Notes under the pieces: model-generated | What the model was told of the DNA's origin: nothing | The model's input: only the letters and a program-made list of their open reading frames with translations | Database searches by the model: none | Position numbers and translations under genes: made by a program | Assembly: GCA_003868215.1 (NCBI GenBank) | Contig: QWDQ01000080.1 | Span: 1 to 64,000 of the forward strand | Length of the DNA stretch: 64,000 bases | Direction: 5' to 3' | Source: Pseudophaeomoniella oleicola | Taxonomy: Eukaryota > Ascomycota > Eurotiomycetes > Phaeomoniellales > Phaeomoniellaceae | In this document: in pieces, positions 45,732 to 55,571 of the stretch | Numbering within the stretch: position 1 is the first letter of the stretch | Layout of the letters: each line of letters opens with the position of its first letter

Positions 45732-46312
45732 GTTAAGATGTTCAGAAGAAAGAAATCACAGGATATGCCCAGGGTCGAGTTGAAATGGAGGTTTAGACGG
45801 TGCTTTACCTATTCGGGTGGCTATCTCAGTATTTCGGTATCCCCAATGAAGGATCTCGGTCGGCTCACTTACCCGACACAGGTAGAGGATAGCAAACTAT
45901 GAGTTTCTTCTTTCTAGCTAGCAAGTATATTAGCTATAACGTAGTAGCATTGACATAGGTAGCTACCTACTCTCGGTAGATAAAACTGGAAAAATAAATC
46001 TTTAAGTGCTGATCTCATCAGCCAGATTTCATATAATAACTGTTTTCAAGTAGTTGATCACGTGTTACAAGCATAAGGTAGGAGTCACTCTGAGTCGTCT
46101 TGCTCCCTGTGCTCAGGGTGGCATGTATCACCGCTCAGCCTAATTAAGGTGAGGTTGGGGCAGAATACTATCATCCCCACCGAGGTTCGCAAGCGTCATA
46201 TCCGCTCAGTTGATGCCCATGCCCCACGGAATCGCCGACTCCATGCCCGAGAGGACATCACCTGCGCAACGTTCAACGCACCTTTTTCGTGCGGTTGCCA
46301 ACACTGTTAATC
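45732..46312. other. Divergent promoter region, 0.6 kb
   Basis: Lies between the frameshifted gene (minus) and the Nudix gene (plus). An E-box-like CACGTG lies near 46060. No gene is seen. Confidence 0.5.
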
Positions 46313-47218
46313 ATGCCCGGACAGGACCCCAAGGCAACAGATGCGAAGGTCCTCAAAGAAGAGCCGCTGGTATTGCTAGAGACCATGACCCATTCAACTA
46401 TGACAAACTGACTTCTCGCTTCAACAGTATCCGAAGGATGCAGTATGGATGCGCCTGAAGAAGATCATCTATAAAGATCCCTTTGGCAAGACGAGAGATT
46501 GGGAATCTGCTGAAAGAACGGTACAGCTCACGTGAAGTACCTACGCCAGCACTATGTTTGGTCTTCGCATCAGTCAATCATGACCATGTTCGAGACCGGT
46601 AATTGATCTGCGACTAACCGGTTCCCATCAGACCAGACCCAAATCCGCACAAGCCGACGGTGTAGGCGTGGTTGCGATCCTACAGAAGCCTGCTGGTCCA
46701 GAGCTTTTGTTGCAAAAACAGTTCCGACCTCCTGCAAATAAGGTCATGATTGAAGTACCATCAGGTCTTATTGACGCAGGGGAATCACCAGTGCAATCCG
46801 CTGTGAGAGAGCTGAGGGAAGAGACTGGGTATATTGGAACAGCCGAGGAGGGCTCAGATGATACGATGATAATGTTCAATGGTAGGCTTGTTATCGATAG
46901 CACTCCCGTTTACCTATCCTCTGGGTCACACTGCTCTTTCATGATAATCTGACAATTAGTCTCCTCGCAGACCCGGGCTTTTGTAACACCAACACTTTGA
47001 TGATCCACGTCAAAGTTGACATGACAGATCCCCGCAATCAAGACTTGAAACCAGAATTGGAGGAAAATGAATTCATCGAAACATTCTCCCTACCCCTCAA
47101 GACGTTATGGGAAGATCTCAAACGTCTTGATCGCGAAGGGTATGCCGTTGACGCTAGGGTTGGAACGCTGGCCGAAGGATTTGAAATGGGAAGACGGTTT
47201 GCTGGGGGCAAGATATGA
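46313..47218 (+). CDS. Nudix hydrolase, ADP-ribose/ADP-sugar pyrophosphatase type
   Basis: Four exons (46313-46369, 46428-46520, 46632-46881, 46971-47218) give 215 residues. The enzyme hydrolyses ADP-ribose and related ADP-sugars to AMP and sugar phosphate. The Nudix box is complete: GLIDAGESPVQSAVRELREE followed by TGY, matching Gx5Ex7REUxEExGU. The lead WESAERTTRP, followed by ELLLQKQFRPP, matches the NUDT5/Ysa1 group. After the last splice DPGFCNTNTLM and ELEENEFIETFSLPL continue the family. All four exons were needed to recover the N-terminus (EPLYPKDAVWMRLKKIIYKD). Cytosolic; no targeting signal. Confidence 0.9.
46370..46427 (+). other. Intron 1 of the Nudix gene
   Basis: 58 nt, GTATTG to CAACAG, phase 0. 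The donor is weak but frame and family wording agree. Confidence 0.78.
46521..46631 (+). other. Intron 2 of the Nudix gene
   Basis: 111 nt, GTACAG to CATCAG, phase 0. It contains TCACGTGA-like sequence near 46529. Confidence 0.82.
46882..46970 (+). other. Intron 3 of the Nudix gene
   Basis: 89 nt, GTAGGC to TCGCAG, phase 1, joining MFN to DPGFCN. Confidence 0.88.
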
Positions 47219-49104
47219 TCATCTGAACAGCATGTGACATGCTGGAAGGGAATAGCCGCCGCTGTCATATTCCATTCCTCGAGAGGGTTCAAGCCGGAGC
47301 TCTTGCAGCAAGGAAACTTGGGTTCATATGCGACCTGTCAGAATTCATTGTTGACGGGAGAAGTGGTGGAAAGGTTGGGCATTTTATGAAGCTCTCCTTT
47401 ATGGAATGTGAAGCAGCACAGTTCTTTTTCCTAGACTGAGTGTTGTCTCGAACCTCTCTCTCTCTCTCTCTTCCCAGCCCCTTCAGCAAGTCAACCACAT
47501 CTAACCTGAAACTCTCCTTACATAGAGTACACTCTTCAAAGACAAAACTTCCTCTTTCCGATCAAACATTCCTTAGAGATATCCATCCCTCTTTCCTTTC
47601 CTTTTTGTGCTTATCGCTTTGCTTCCCTCACATGACATTATGCATGCATGCATAACTTGCTATAATATGCACACACTACCGTCCCCTACCTACCTTACCT
47701 GCCTTACCTATCTACCCTACCTACCCTACCGCATCGTTGCATATGCAACCACTTCTTTCAAGAATGTTCCCTCTCTTTTTCCCTTATCACATGCCTCTCC
47801 CTACCTCAGTCCTTTATCTACTTTCATACCTACCTACCTACCTCTCTCCTCTCTCTACATGCATTGCATTTGCATTACCATCATATCATGCAACCACTTC
47901 CTTCGACTCACTACTACTCTTTTCCTTTTTCACTCCATACCGCCCCTCTCACCCCCGCCCCCCTCTTTCTCAGCGAATACTACGCCCACCCAGAGTCTAG
48001 ACCTTACCTAATGATAGGAAGTTTTTCTCCCCTCCCCCTTACATCCTAAATCTTGATTTCTGTCCTGCCCGCTAATCCTCTACCCCCGCCCCTGCTGTCC
48101 TGTCCTGTCCTGTCGTTGACCCCCTCTTCATTATTTCTTTCCTATTCGTTGGTTCGTTCGTTCGTTCGAATGGTTTAGATTCGATCTGATCTGATATCAT
48201 CCGTGCATTCCATCCGTCCATCGATCGGCCCTTTTTCAACACTCCGAGAAAGTAGATGATTAGAGATTAAGATAGATAGATAGATGGTAGTAGTGGCCAG
48301 GGTACTAAATACTGTTAAACTTACTCAGTTGCTCAGCCAATCTACCTAGAGAGAGAGAGATAGCGAGAAGAACAGAAAGGGGAACTTGGGTAAATGATTT
48401 TCGCAATGTTTTTTCTTTTCCGGTTTTAATAATAATAATAATAATGATTGCAAACGAGAAACCCCCGTTCAATTTGGGGGTAAATTTTTCGATGATGGGA
48501 CTTAATAATTCGTTCTTTTAAGAAAACCTTTCATGTCTTGTTGTTCGTTAAGAGAGAGAAAGAGAGAGATGATAGGATTGTAAAACTGTACCCCCAATGA
48601 TATTCATGATATTGATGCTGCTGCTGCTGCTGCAAGTCTTATCTCTCTTACACGATGACAAAACGTATGATGATGATGGAAAGATGAGCAAGGCAGTCCA
48701 TGACATGTCATCGTACAACAACAACAATATGCGAAGACAAGTAACTAGCTACCTAGGGCTAGCTTATGCAATCAATGCGGAAAAAGAAGAAAGAGTCTGT
48801 ATCCAGCTAGCGAGATCCAGAGTGAAGAAGCGGCGCAGATGTATGATAAGAAAAAGGAAATAGACGTGACGGTTCGTTGGTCGTTGGACATTTTCCGGAG
48901 GATAGGCGGAAGAAATGGGGGGGGGGGGGGGGGGGGGGGGGGGGAATCTCTTCTCCTGATCCTTTCCTTCCCTCCCACCCTGCCTCCCTCCTTTTTGGAA
49001 GCCCTTGATTGATTTTTCCTCCCATCCATCCATCCATCCAACCTTGCCCATGTAGGCTCCCTTCTCGCCGTACAACAATTTGTTGAAGAAACAACACCAT
49101 CCGA
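47219..49104. other. Low-complexity intergenic region, 1.9 kb
   Basis: No gene. It is built from CT runs (47457-47475), TACC-type repeats (47685-47735 and 47825-47845), TCCTG and GTTCG repeats (about 48098-48168), GATA repeats (about 48275), AAT repeats (48427-48445), GCT repeats (48617-48633), a G28 homopolymer (48917-48944) and CATC repeats (49023-49039). Frames encoding poly-Pro or poly-Leu here are products of these repeats. Confidence 0.7.
48917..48944 (+). repeat. G28 homopolymer
   Basis: Twenty-eight consecutive G. Its true length is uncertain because such runs are hard to sequence. Confidence 0.9.
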
Positions 49105-49696
49105 TCATCGGCTTCTCACTTTGATCTCTCCCAGCCGTCCGGTGATGACCAGGCCCTCATCATCTGTCGTTTCCTTAGCCCTTCTGCTCATCCATTGCTT
49201 TACTTTCTCGAACGCATTTTGGCTGTCGCTGCCCACTGGAACAACGGGGGCGGCGAGGTTTCCTAGCGAGGCTGACGCCGGGGTAGATTTAGAGCCAGGG
49301 AGCTTGGCAGTACTGTAGCCGTCAATCGTGGTGGTGAAGGTGAATTCGTCCCCTTCGGTGGAGGACGACGGTGGTATTGAGGGCGACGAAGAGCCGTGGC
49401 TGTGTGACGTGTGGAGGAGGTGTTGAAGGTGTGAGGCGCCGTGTTCCGGGTATACGGACTCGTAGGCGCTGGCGCGGACATGGTTGGGATTTAGAGCGTG
49501 CTCAATATCATGCTGAAGTAGAATCTGTTAGAGACGGCCTGGCAAGGAAACGAGGCAAGGATAGCAGCTCGGGACTAACTTCATTCACACCACTTATACG
49601 TAGTATCTCGATCTGTGATGCCAACGGTAATGGTGCAGCATTGACTGCAGAAAAGAAAGCGAGGGAGGATGCGAGGATGACACTCTTGAGCATCAT
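49105..49696 (-). CDS. Small secreted protein of unknown function
   Basis: Exons 49696-49580 and 49512-49105, with a 67-nt intron (GTTAGT to TTCAG), give 174 residues. The N-terminus MMLKSVILASSLAFFSAVNA is a clear signal peptide followed by APLPLASQIE. The mature part is His/Ser/Pro-rich in the middle (YPEHGASHLQHLLHTSHSHG) with no cysteine, then TEGDEFTFTTTIDGYSTAKL and a basic end FEKVKQWMSRRAKE. I recognise no family. Without splicing the first frame stops after 49508. The His-rich segment could bind metal, which is a guess. Confidence 0.6.
49513..49579 (-). other. Intron of the 49.1-kb secreted protein gene
   Basis: 67 nt, GTTAGT to ACTTCAG, phase 0. It joins SGVNE to HDIEHAL and opens a 135-codon second exon. 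Confidence 0.6.
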
Positions 49697-51259
49697 CTTG
49701 GCGATTGTGAAGTGAGAGACTGGATAGAGAGCGGATGTGCGATCTAGGATGCTAGGGACCTTTTGAGGTATATTAGTGCTTCGTTGTCGAGACGTGCACT
49801 CTGTGAACCCAGTGTCCTTTGGATGTTCGTCGACACGACCGGGTGACAGCAGTTGGGCGACGTGTTCCAACGGAAGGTCGCTGACAGCGATTTTCGCACA
49901 AATGCTGGGTTGATGTGTGTGAAATGAATTGGAATACTCTCCGATACGCTATGTCATGTAGACCGCAAACAAAAAGAACGTAGGTATGAAACTAAACTAG
50001 CTCGACCTGGAGCTTGAACAAGAACAGAACGAAAACAACAACTAGGAGAGCAGAAGAGCCGAAATATGAATGTTGAACAATAGGACGGCGGAAGTAGTTG
50101 CATTCCTCTCGTGGCAGCCCCCCCAAGAGCCCGAGGAATGTACGTAGGAGTCTATCTGCTTGGTGGGTGACATTCTCCACCAGCGACTCGACTCACTTAG
50201 CAGGTGCATTTACCATTTTACCCGATGCTTTCGATGAAACATGAGGGATGGAGAATGAGGTGATGTGATCTACCAACTTACTACGTAGGGGTAGGGGGGT
50301 GGTGGTGGTGGAAAAATGGAAAAAAGGGGAGTCAACTCAACGTGCGTCTCGGACAGAGAATGTAGCACCGGCGGGGAGAACAGAACCAGGGACCACCTTC
50401 ATGGAGCCCGTTCCTGTCGTGGACGCAAGCGGCCAGAAACGCGGGACGAATAAGAGCGTGCAGGTAGCAAGGTGCAGATCCTTGGGATAAGCCATGACGA
50501 GTCGCTCGGTGTGCGAATGTTTCGAATTGTCGCTCCAATGAGAGGTCGGAAGTGAAGGTTGCCGAACTGCATCCTTGCTTCAATTTCAAGCCCGAGAATA
50601 TCTGAGGCGACCAGGGTTTACTTACGGCTCACCAAGGTACAGTACACCATCTTATCGTCGATAATGACGGGACTTATTGAATGGCTGGGGGAGTAAGGGG
50701 AGGCAGCAGTGAGGGTTGAGGCAAGGGTCACTGAAGAATTCATGCCGAAGCTACACAGAAATGTAGCATCATGAGAAGACGATGAGCAGCTTGTGATCAA
50801 TCAAGTTTGCCATCGGATATTGAGACCAGCATCATTTCATATGTGGTGGTATGGAGATACTGGTATTAGTTAGCAAATTGATTTGTATTCGATGTATGTG
50901 AAACGGTGCCAACTGCTCTGCTACTGGTGATCAGTCTCCGCACCGACTCCTGGCAACACTTTGAACTTCATATCTTTCTGACAGTCTTCCAAAACCAATA
51001 TCCATCAATCGAATAGTTATTGTCCACTAACTTATGTGCAGACGACGATAGTAATGTCTTTGTTATCCTATTGTGACGCCATGGATGGTCTGTACCTGTC
51101 CCCGGCTTCGGTAACGCTCTAAATTCAAATAGATCACCTACTGTACCACCAATACCCACTTGCCTGCTAACTGAGTTGCACAACGCTGCACACGCTGACC
51201 GGGAATCCGTCAAAATGCCATGCACTTTTCATATCCGCATATGTAAACATAAGAAAACA
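49697..51259. other. Gene-poor region, 1.6 kb
   Basis: TACTACGTAGGG lies near 50278. A 52-codon minus frame (50495-50337) ending SVLPAGATFSVRDAR has protein-like wording and might be the last exon of a small gene; a frame at 50743-50618 (ISPVIIDDKMVYCTL) could belong with it. I could not build a convincing model. Confidence 0.4.
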
Positions 51260-52714
51260 TCACCTGAAATGCCCACAGTCGCTGGCTCCAAATGCAGACC
51301 CAAAATTCGTACTCTTTTTTAATTTCAGTCTGGGTTCGTCGTCTTCTCCTGCCAACGCTTCCACCTGGGCATCTTCTGTTCCATCGGTCTTGTGAGATGG
51401 ACCGACAACCCTCTTTGCCTCCATGAGAAGCCGTGCGTCCAGCTCTTTCAGGAATTCGCTCTCGGCGCCTTCCTCGTGTTCACTGTCCATGGTCAAAGGG
51501 CCCTTCAACTCAGAGTCTTCGTCGCCGTGGGTAGCTGGCGGTTCCTTCGCTCCAGATAAGTCTACGTCCTCGGGTTTCGGGGGACTGGCGTCAGGAAAAT
51601 ATGAATCCGATCGTTCAGTTGGCGGCCGTACAGGTCGCTCAGCTTTGGACTCTGGTTCGGGCAACCGTCGCACCGGTGTAGAAACATCCGATGGTTGCCG
51701 ACTTGCCTCCAAAGGCCCGTCGAATGCCAAAGGCGTATGGCCCGCATTGGTCTTGAGGTGTGGTGCTTCGGGGATAAGTTCATTGTTGACCTCGATGGTA
51801 AGCTTCGAGTCGTTGGGCGTTTTCGTTTGGGGCGATGGCGTGTGAGGCGACGAAGAATTTGGACTGATGACCTTCGCTACCAATGACGGGGGTAAAGCAG
51901 TCGCTTTGAGAGTAATGCCATCCAGTCGGCTATCTAGCATCTCAATAGGGATGCTGACATGCGCGGCGTGAGTAAGGTCGATTGGTTTGCTCCCTGGTGA
52001 CAATGCCCCGTCGAAACTCGGCGGTGAGCCAAGCTCCGAAATCTTTGGTAGTGTAGGTTCTCCTCTCTTACTATTGTTGCTCTCGTCCGAGAAGACTCGG
52101 GTAACAGCTTGGCCCATGTCCGGCGTCTCCCACACAGGATGTGCAACATTGTTAGTCGACGGTGGCCCACGTGCCATATCGCGAAACTTCGAAGCGAAGC
52201 TAGAGTCGGACTGAAATGATTGGAAGCTTCTTGATGGTGTCTCGTTACTATACCTCCTCTTCACTGTACTTTTGGCCTTCATTCTGTTTTTAAATTCTAG
52301 ATCTGCAATGCGCGATAACAGCATTCGACGCTCAGCCTCCCAAAGCTTGCGTTCTGCTTCGAAAGTCGCTCTTTCGCGCTCGAAGTTGTCCCTCTGTGTC
52401 TCTAACAAGGCCCTTGACTGTTCAAAAAAGGCGCCGACGTCATGTTGGAGAGTGCCAGGGGCGGTTCGTTGAGAGCGACGTGGTAATGAGCTTGCAGAGC
52501 TGATGGGCTCCTGGAGAGGCACTGTCGTCGCTAGTGAGTTCGCTCTTTGCAATGGGGACGCCGATGGAGGTGAGAAGTGTACTTCTTTCAATGTTCGTCT
52601 TAACCCGTTGGGCCGCGTATCTATAGAAGGCAACATGTCGTGCGCAATCGGAACGTCTTTGCCAGACAGGGGCAGCGCTGGACTGGGATCAGAGGGAATC
52701 GCTGTTGAGGCCAT
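51260..52714 (-). CDS. Coiled-coil, Ser/Pro-rich protein of unknown function
   Basis: A single exon of 484 residues. A coiled coil runs from about residue 90 to 150 (FERERATFEAERKLWEAERR, then MLLSRIADLEFKNRMKAK). The remainder is Ser/Pro/Glu-rich, probably disordered and phosphorylated (many SP and TP sites). A second short acidic helix lies near the end (ESEFLKELDARLLMEAKR), followed by LKLKKSTNFGSAFGA, which I believe is a conserved C-terminal block in filamentous ascomycetes. No catalytic domain. Function unknown; a scaffolding role is only suggested by the coiled coil. Confidence 0.75.
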   Translation of the reverse strand: MASTAIPSDPSPALPLSGKDVPIAHDMLPSIDTRPNGLRRTLKEVHFSPPSASPLQRANSLATTVPLQEPISSASSLPRRSQRTAPGTLQHDVGAFFEQSRALLETQRDNFERERATFEAERKLWEAERRMLLSRIADLEFKNRMKAKSTVKRRYSNETPSRSFQSFQSDSSFASKFRDMARGPPSTNNVAHPVWETPDMGQAVTRVFSDESNNSKRGEPTLPKISELGSPPSFDGALSPGSKPIDLTHAAHVSIPIEMLDSRLDGITLKATALPPSLVAKVISPNSSSPHTPSPQTKTPNDSKLTIEVNNELIPEAPHLKTNAGHTPLAFDGPLEASRQPSDVSTPVRRLPEPESKAERPVRPPTERSDSYFPDASPPKPEDVDLSGAKEPPATHGDEDSELKGPLTMDSEHEEGAESEFLKELDARLLMEAKRVVGPSHKTDGTEDAQVEALAGEDDEPRLKLKKSTNFGSAFGASDCGHFR

Positions 52715-54423
52715 GATGGTCTACCATAAAAAACGATATGACCTCGTGAATGAAGCGCGACTCGCACGGTCAACCCTTCCCATTCACCGTCTCCAAGTTG
52801 ATTTGTCGGAGCTTCTAATCGGGTGCTGAAGACAGGCGGTTCGACCTATCGTAAACATCAAGTGTCTCCAATTGGGTCAACGTTACTAATGCGACGAGCG
52901 TTCCACTGCAGAACAGCGGTCGCTCCTCGGTCTGGACAAGTGGCGGTGATATCCCCTGTACCTGGCGCAGGCTGGACAAAGATCGATCCAATAGCGGATA
53001 GCCACGTGAACCCGGTTACGCTAGTGGGATTCGATGTATGAGACTGGCGAAACGGTCAATGAGTGGGTGAAGACAAAGTGGAAGAGAGATGCAGTAAGGA
53101 AGGTATGTAAGATGAGATAGTCAAGGAGTGACGGTTGCAATAGACAATTATGTTGGTGAAGTGGTGATGGTGGTGGTGATGATCTTTGATCGTAAAATGC
53201 TGGTGATTGCTGAGAAAGGGTGCTGCTTAGTGGAGGTGAGTGACGCAGGGAAAATCCTTCTCCAGTCATATCAGTCAGGTACGGCTAAGGCGAGCAGGTG
53301 AGGCCTGTCTGTCTCATTTCCCCATCTTCCTGTCGATACTGCCTCGACTGTCTTCCTTGGGGAAGTGATTGGCCTCCCTCTTTACCTAATGATGCAAAAA
53401 GGTTTTAACCGTAGAAGAGCCGAAGGAGAAAGCTTGAGCCTTGTCGGCCACCCCAACTTACCACGGTTCAGGTACTCGACAATCCTCTTGAGTCTGCCCA
53501 ATCAAAGAAATTTAAATTCAGTTTGATTTTGATTTTGATTTTGATTTTGATTTTTGGTTTCCGATCTTACTCTGTTACCAATGTGCTCATCTTCTTTGTT
53601 GCAGCTGTTTCATTCTTTTCTATCGACTTCATACCTATCACTTTCTTTACTTTCCTCTGAAGTCCGTGGTCCTTTTCCGGAATTGTTCTGTGGTGGGGGC
53701 CATCGGGTAGCTCATCTCCCTTTCTATTTGATGGTCGGTCCAGATAACGACAACCATCCAATTTTTTATTTGACAGCATCTGCAAAGAGCAACATGGCCG
53801 GCCTTTTCGCCCCAGCAAAAATAGAGACCGGCGTTGTCTATCTAGAAAGGATGGATGATATTTACTATTCAGTTGACGTGCTATGCCTACTGTACGCATG
53901 TGGTGGTGGTGGAATAAAGATCATAAGCATCTCCAGACCGATGCATTAAGTGACCATTTGCCGACTTCGGCCACATTTGAGTCGTCCTTCGATGCATCTC
54001 GCTGCCTGCTGCCTTTTATCAAGAAAGATAGGTATCTACCTCAGAACTGTCATCTCCCAGAGGCACCACTGTAATGGTTGCTGGCCATTTCTCTTTTCTT
54101 CCTCGGGAATACTTGATTTGTCCAGCCACGGCCCTGCCATCACCCCCGCAAACAGATCAGGGTGGTCTCATTCGTGGAGAAAAGCCCAAATCGACTACAG
54201 CCATGAGATCAATGAGATCAATGATATTATCAGCCAGTTCACGAAGCTTGAGGTCATCATGCCCTATGCTCCTTGCAATAGGCAAGTAACAAATAGATTG
54301 GTCTGGCGACGCTTTACTAAAGGTAATGCTATGCTTGTCTTTCTCAATACCTCTCTCTAACCTGAATACCCTCATATTCCTCAAGGAGTCGGTCATTTTT
54401 CTTGCCTGTAGTCAGAAACAACG
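52715..54423. other. Intergenic, 1.7 kb
   Basis: Divergent promoters of the coiled-coil gene (minus) and the esterase gene (plus). A (GATTTT)n hexanucleotide run lies at about 53521-53552. A plus frame at 53554-53949 is open for 131 codons without any recognised domain. Confidence 0.5.
53521..53552 (+). repeat. TTTTGA hexanucleotide repeat
   Basis: About five tandem copies of GATTTT. Confidence 0.85.
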
Positions 54424-55571
54424 ATGGTCCATTTCCTGCCTATCCCTCTTTTTCTCGTCCTGTTGGGCCTTGATTTCTCTTCATCATATCCCTCTTCGGG
54501 TTTCTCGTGGCAGTCAACAAAGGCATTGTTAGCCTTTGGGGACTCATACACATACGTGCAAGGTTCTGCTGGCCGACAGAACTATTCTTTCATTGCAGAT
54601 GCTCTGTCTCCTTGGTATCATTCGCAGCAGCTTCTGAATGACACCATCATCCAAAACCAAACTGGAACGTCTGCTGGCGGCCCTAATTGGGTGGAGTATC
54701 TGACCAAGTGCGGACTTAAGACGGAGAGACCTGCAGATTGCACATCAACAGATCAGAAGCAGCTATGGGATTTCGCGTTTGCTGGTGCAGATGTGTCGAC
54801 GCGCTAGTAACATCCCCTGTAGGCTCTCATCATGATTTCAGTCTGACTCAGACCTTATAGTCTACCTTTGCATCACGGGTATTCGATAGACCTTGACTCG
54901 CAGATCTCTTCCTTCGCTCAGCAGGCTTTCCCATACCTCCCTGTCAGACCCAACCGCACCTTGACCGCAGTGTTGATTGGCATTAACGATGTCTCTGATT
55001 CTGCCAAGAACACAAGCATCAGCTCTTTCGGTGCTTTCTATTCTCGGATCATAGGGACCGCATTCCAAAGTGTGAGTCTTCTCTACCAGCTTGGGTATCG
55101 GCATTACTTATTCTTGAATCTGCCACCCCTTGAGCATACACCTGGAAACGTTGTTGCCGCAGCAAACAACGAAACCCTCTCGCCAAACCCTTCGCAGGTA
55201 GCAGAATGGAATACGCAGCTCGCAAGGGCGTCGGACAACTTTGCACGGAATCACACTGATGCTACAGTCATGGTGTTCGACACCCACACCTTCTTGAACC
55301 ACATTTGGAACGACCCAGAATCTTATGACATCAAGGACACAACAACTTATTGCACGCACTACGATGCTCCGGACATCGCTAGCAACTATGCTGCATATGG
55401 ATGCTTACCGGTTCAAAAATATTTCTGGTATAGTAAGTACCTTACCCATCTGGTATATCTCGGTACATCGAAACTGAAACGGCGACCGTCGTAGATACAG
55501 GACATATCACTTATCGTGTTCATGGTCTCCTCGCTGAAGGTGTCCGGGAGTTCTTGGATAGTCAAGCGTGA
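54424..55571 (+). CDS. Secreted GDSL/SGNH esterase (CE16-like)
   Basis: Exons 54424-54806, 54861-55432 and 55495-55571 give 343 residues. The signal peptide MVHFLPIPLFLVLLGLDFSSS precedes SGNH block I ALLAFGDSYTYVQG with the nucleophile Ser. Block II Gly is probably in FAFAGADVSTRYLP across the first splice. Block III is LTAVLIGINDV (GxND). Block V comes from the last exon as YNTGHITYRVHGLLAEG. The usual DxxHPT is replaced by NTGHIT, so the catalytic Asp is not obvious, though His is kept and similar endings occur in this fungal subgroup as far as I recall. The family removes acetyl groups from plant polysaccharides or acts on lipids. Several N-glycosylation sites are present. Confidence 0.85.
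54807..54860 (+). other. Intron 1 of the esterase gene
   Basis: 54 nt, GTAACA to TTATAG, phase 2, joining STR-Y to LPLHHGYS. Confidence 0.82.
55433..55494 (+). other. Intron 2 of the esterase gene
   Basis: 62 nt, GTAAGT to GTCGTAG, phase 1. It is needed to bring in the catalytic His block. Confidence 0.85.

Noticed and set aside
47219-49104. CRISPR-like or satellite array in the repeat-rich region
   Set aside because: The units are different microsatellites of 1-5 bp with no spacer pattern, and the genome is eukaryotic.
53554-53949. Plus-strand 131-codon frame
   Set aside because: No domain or splice-consistent extension; starts within the promoter region of the esterase. Left as intergenic.
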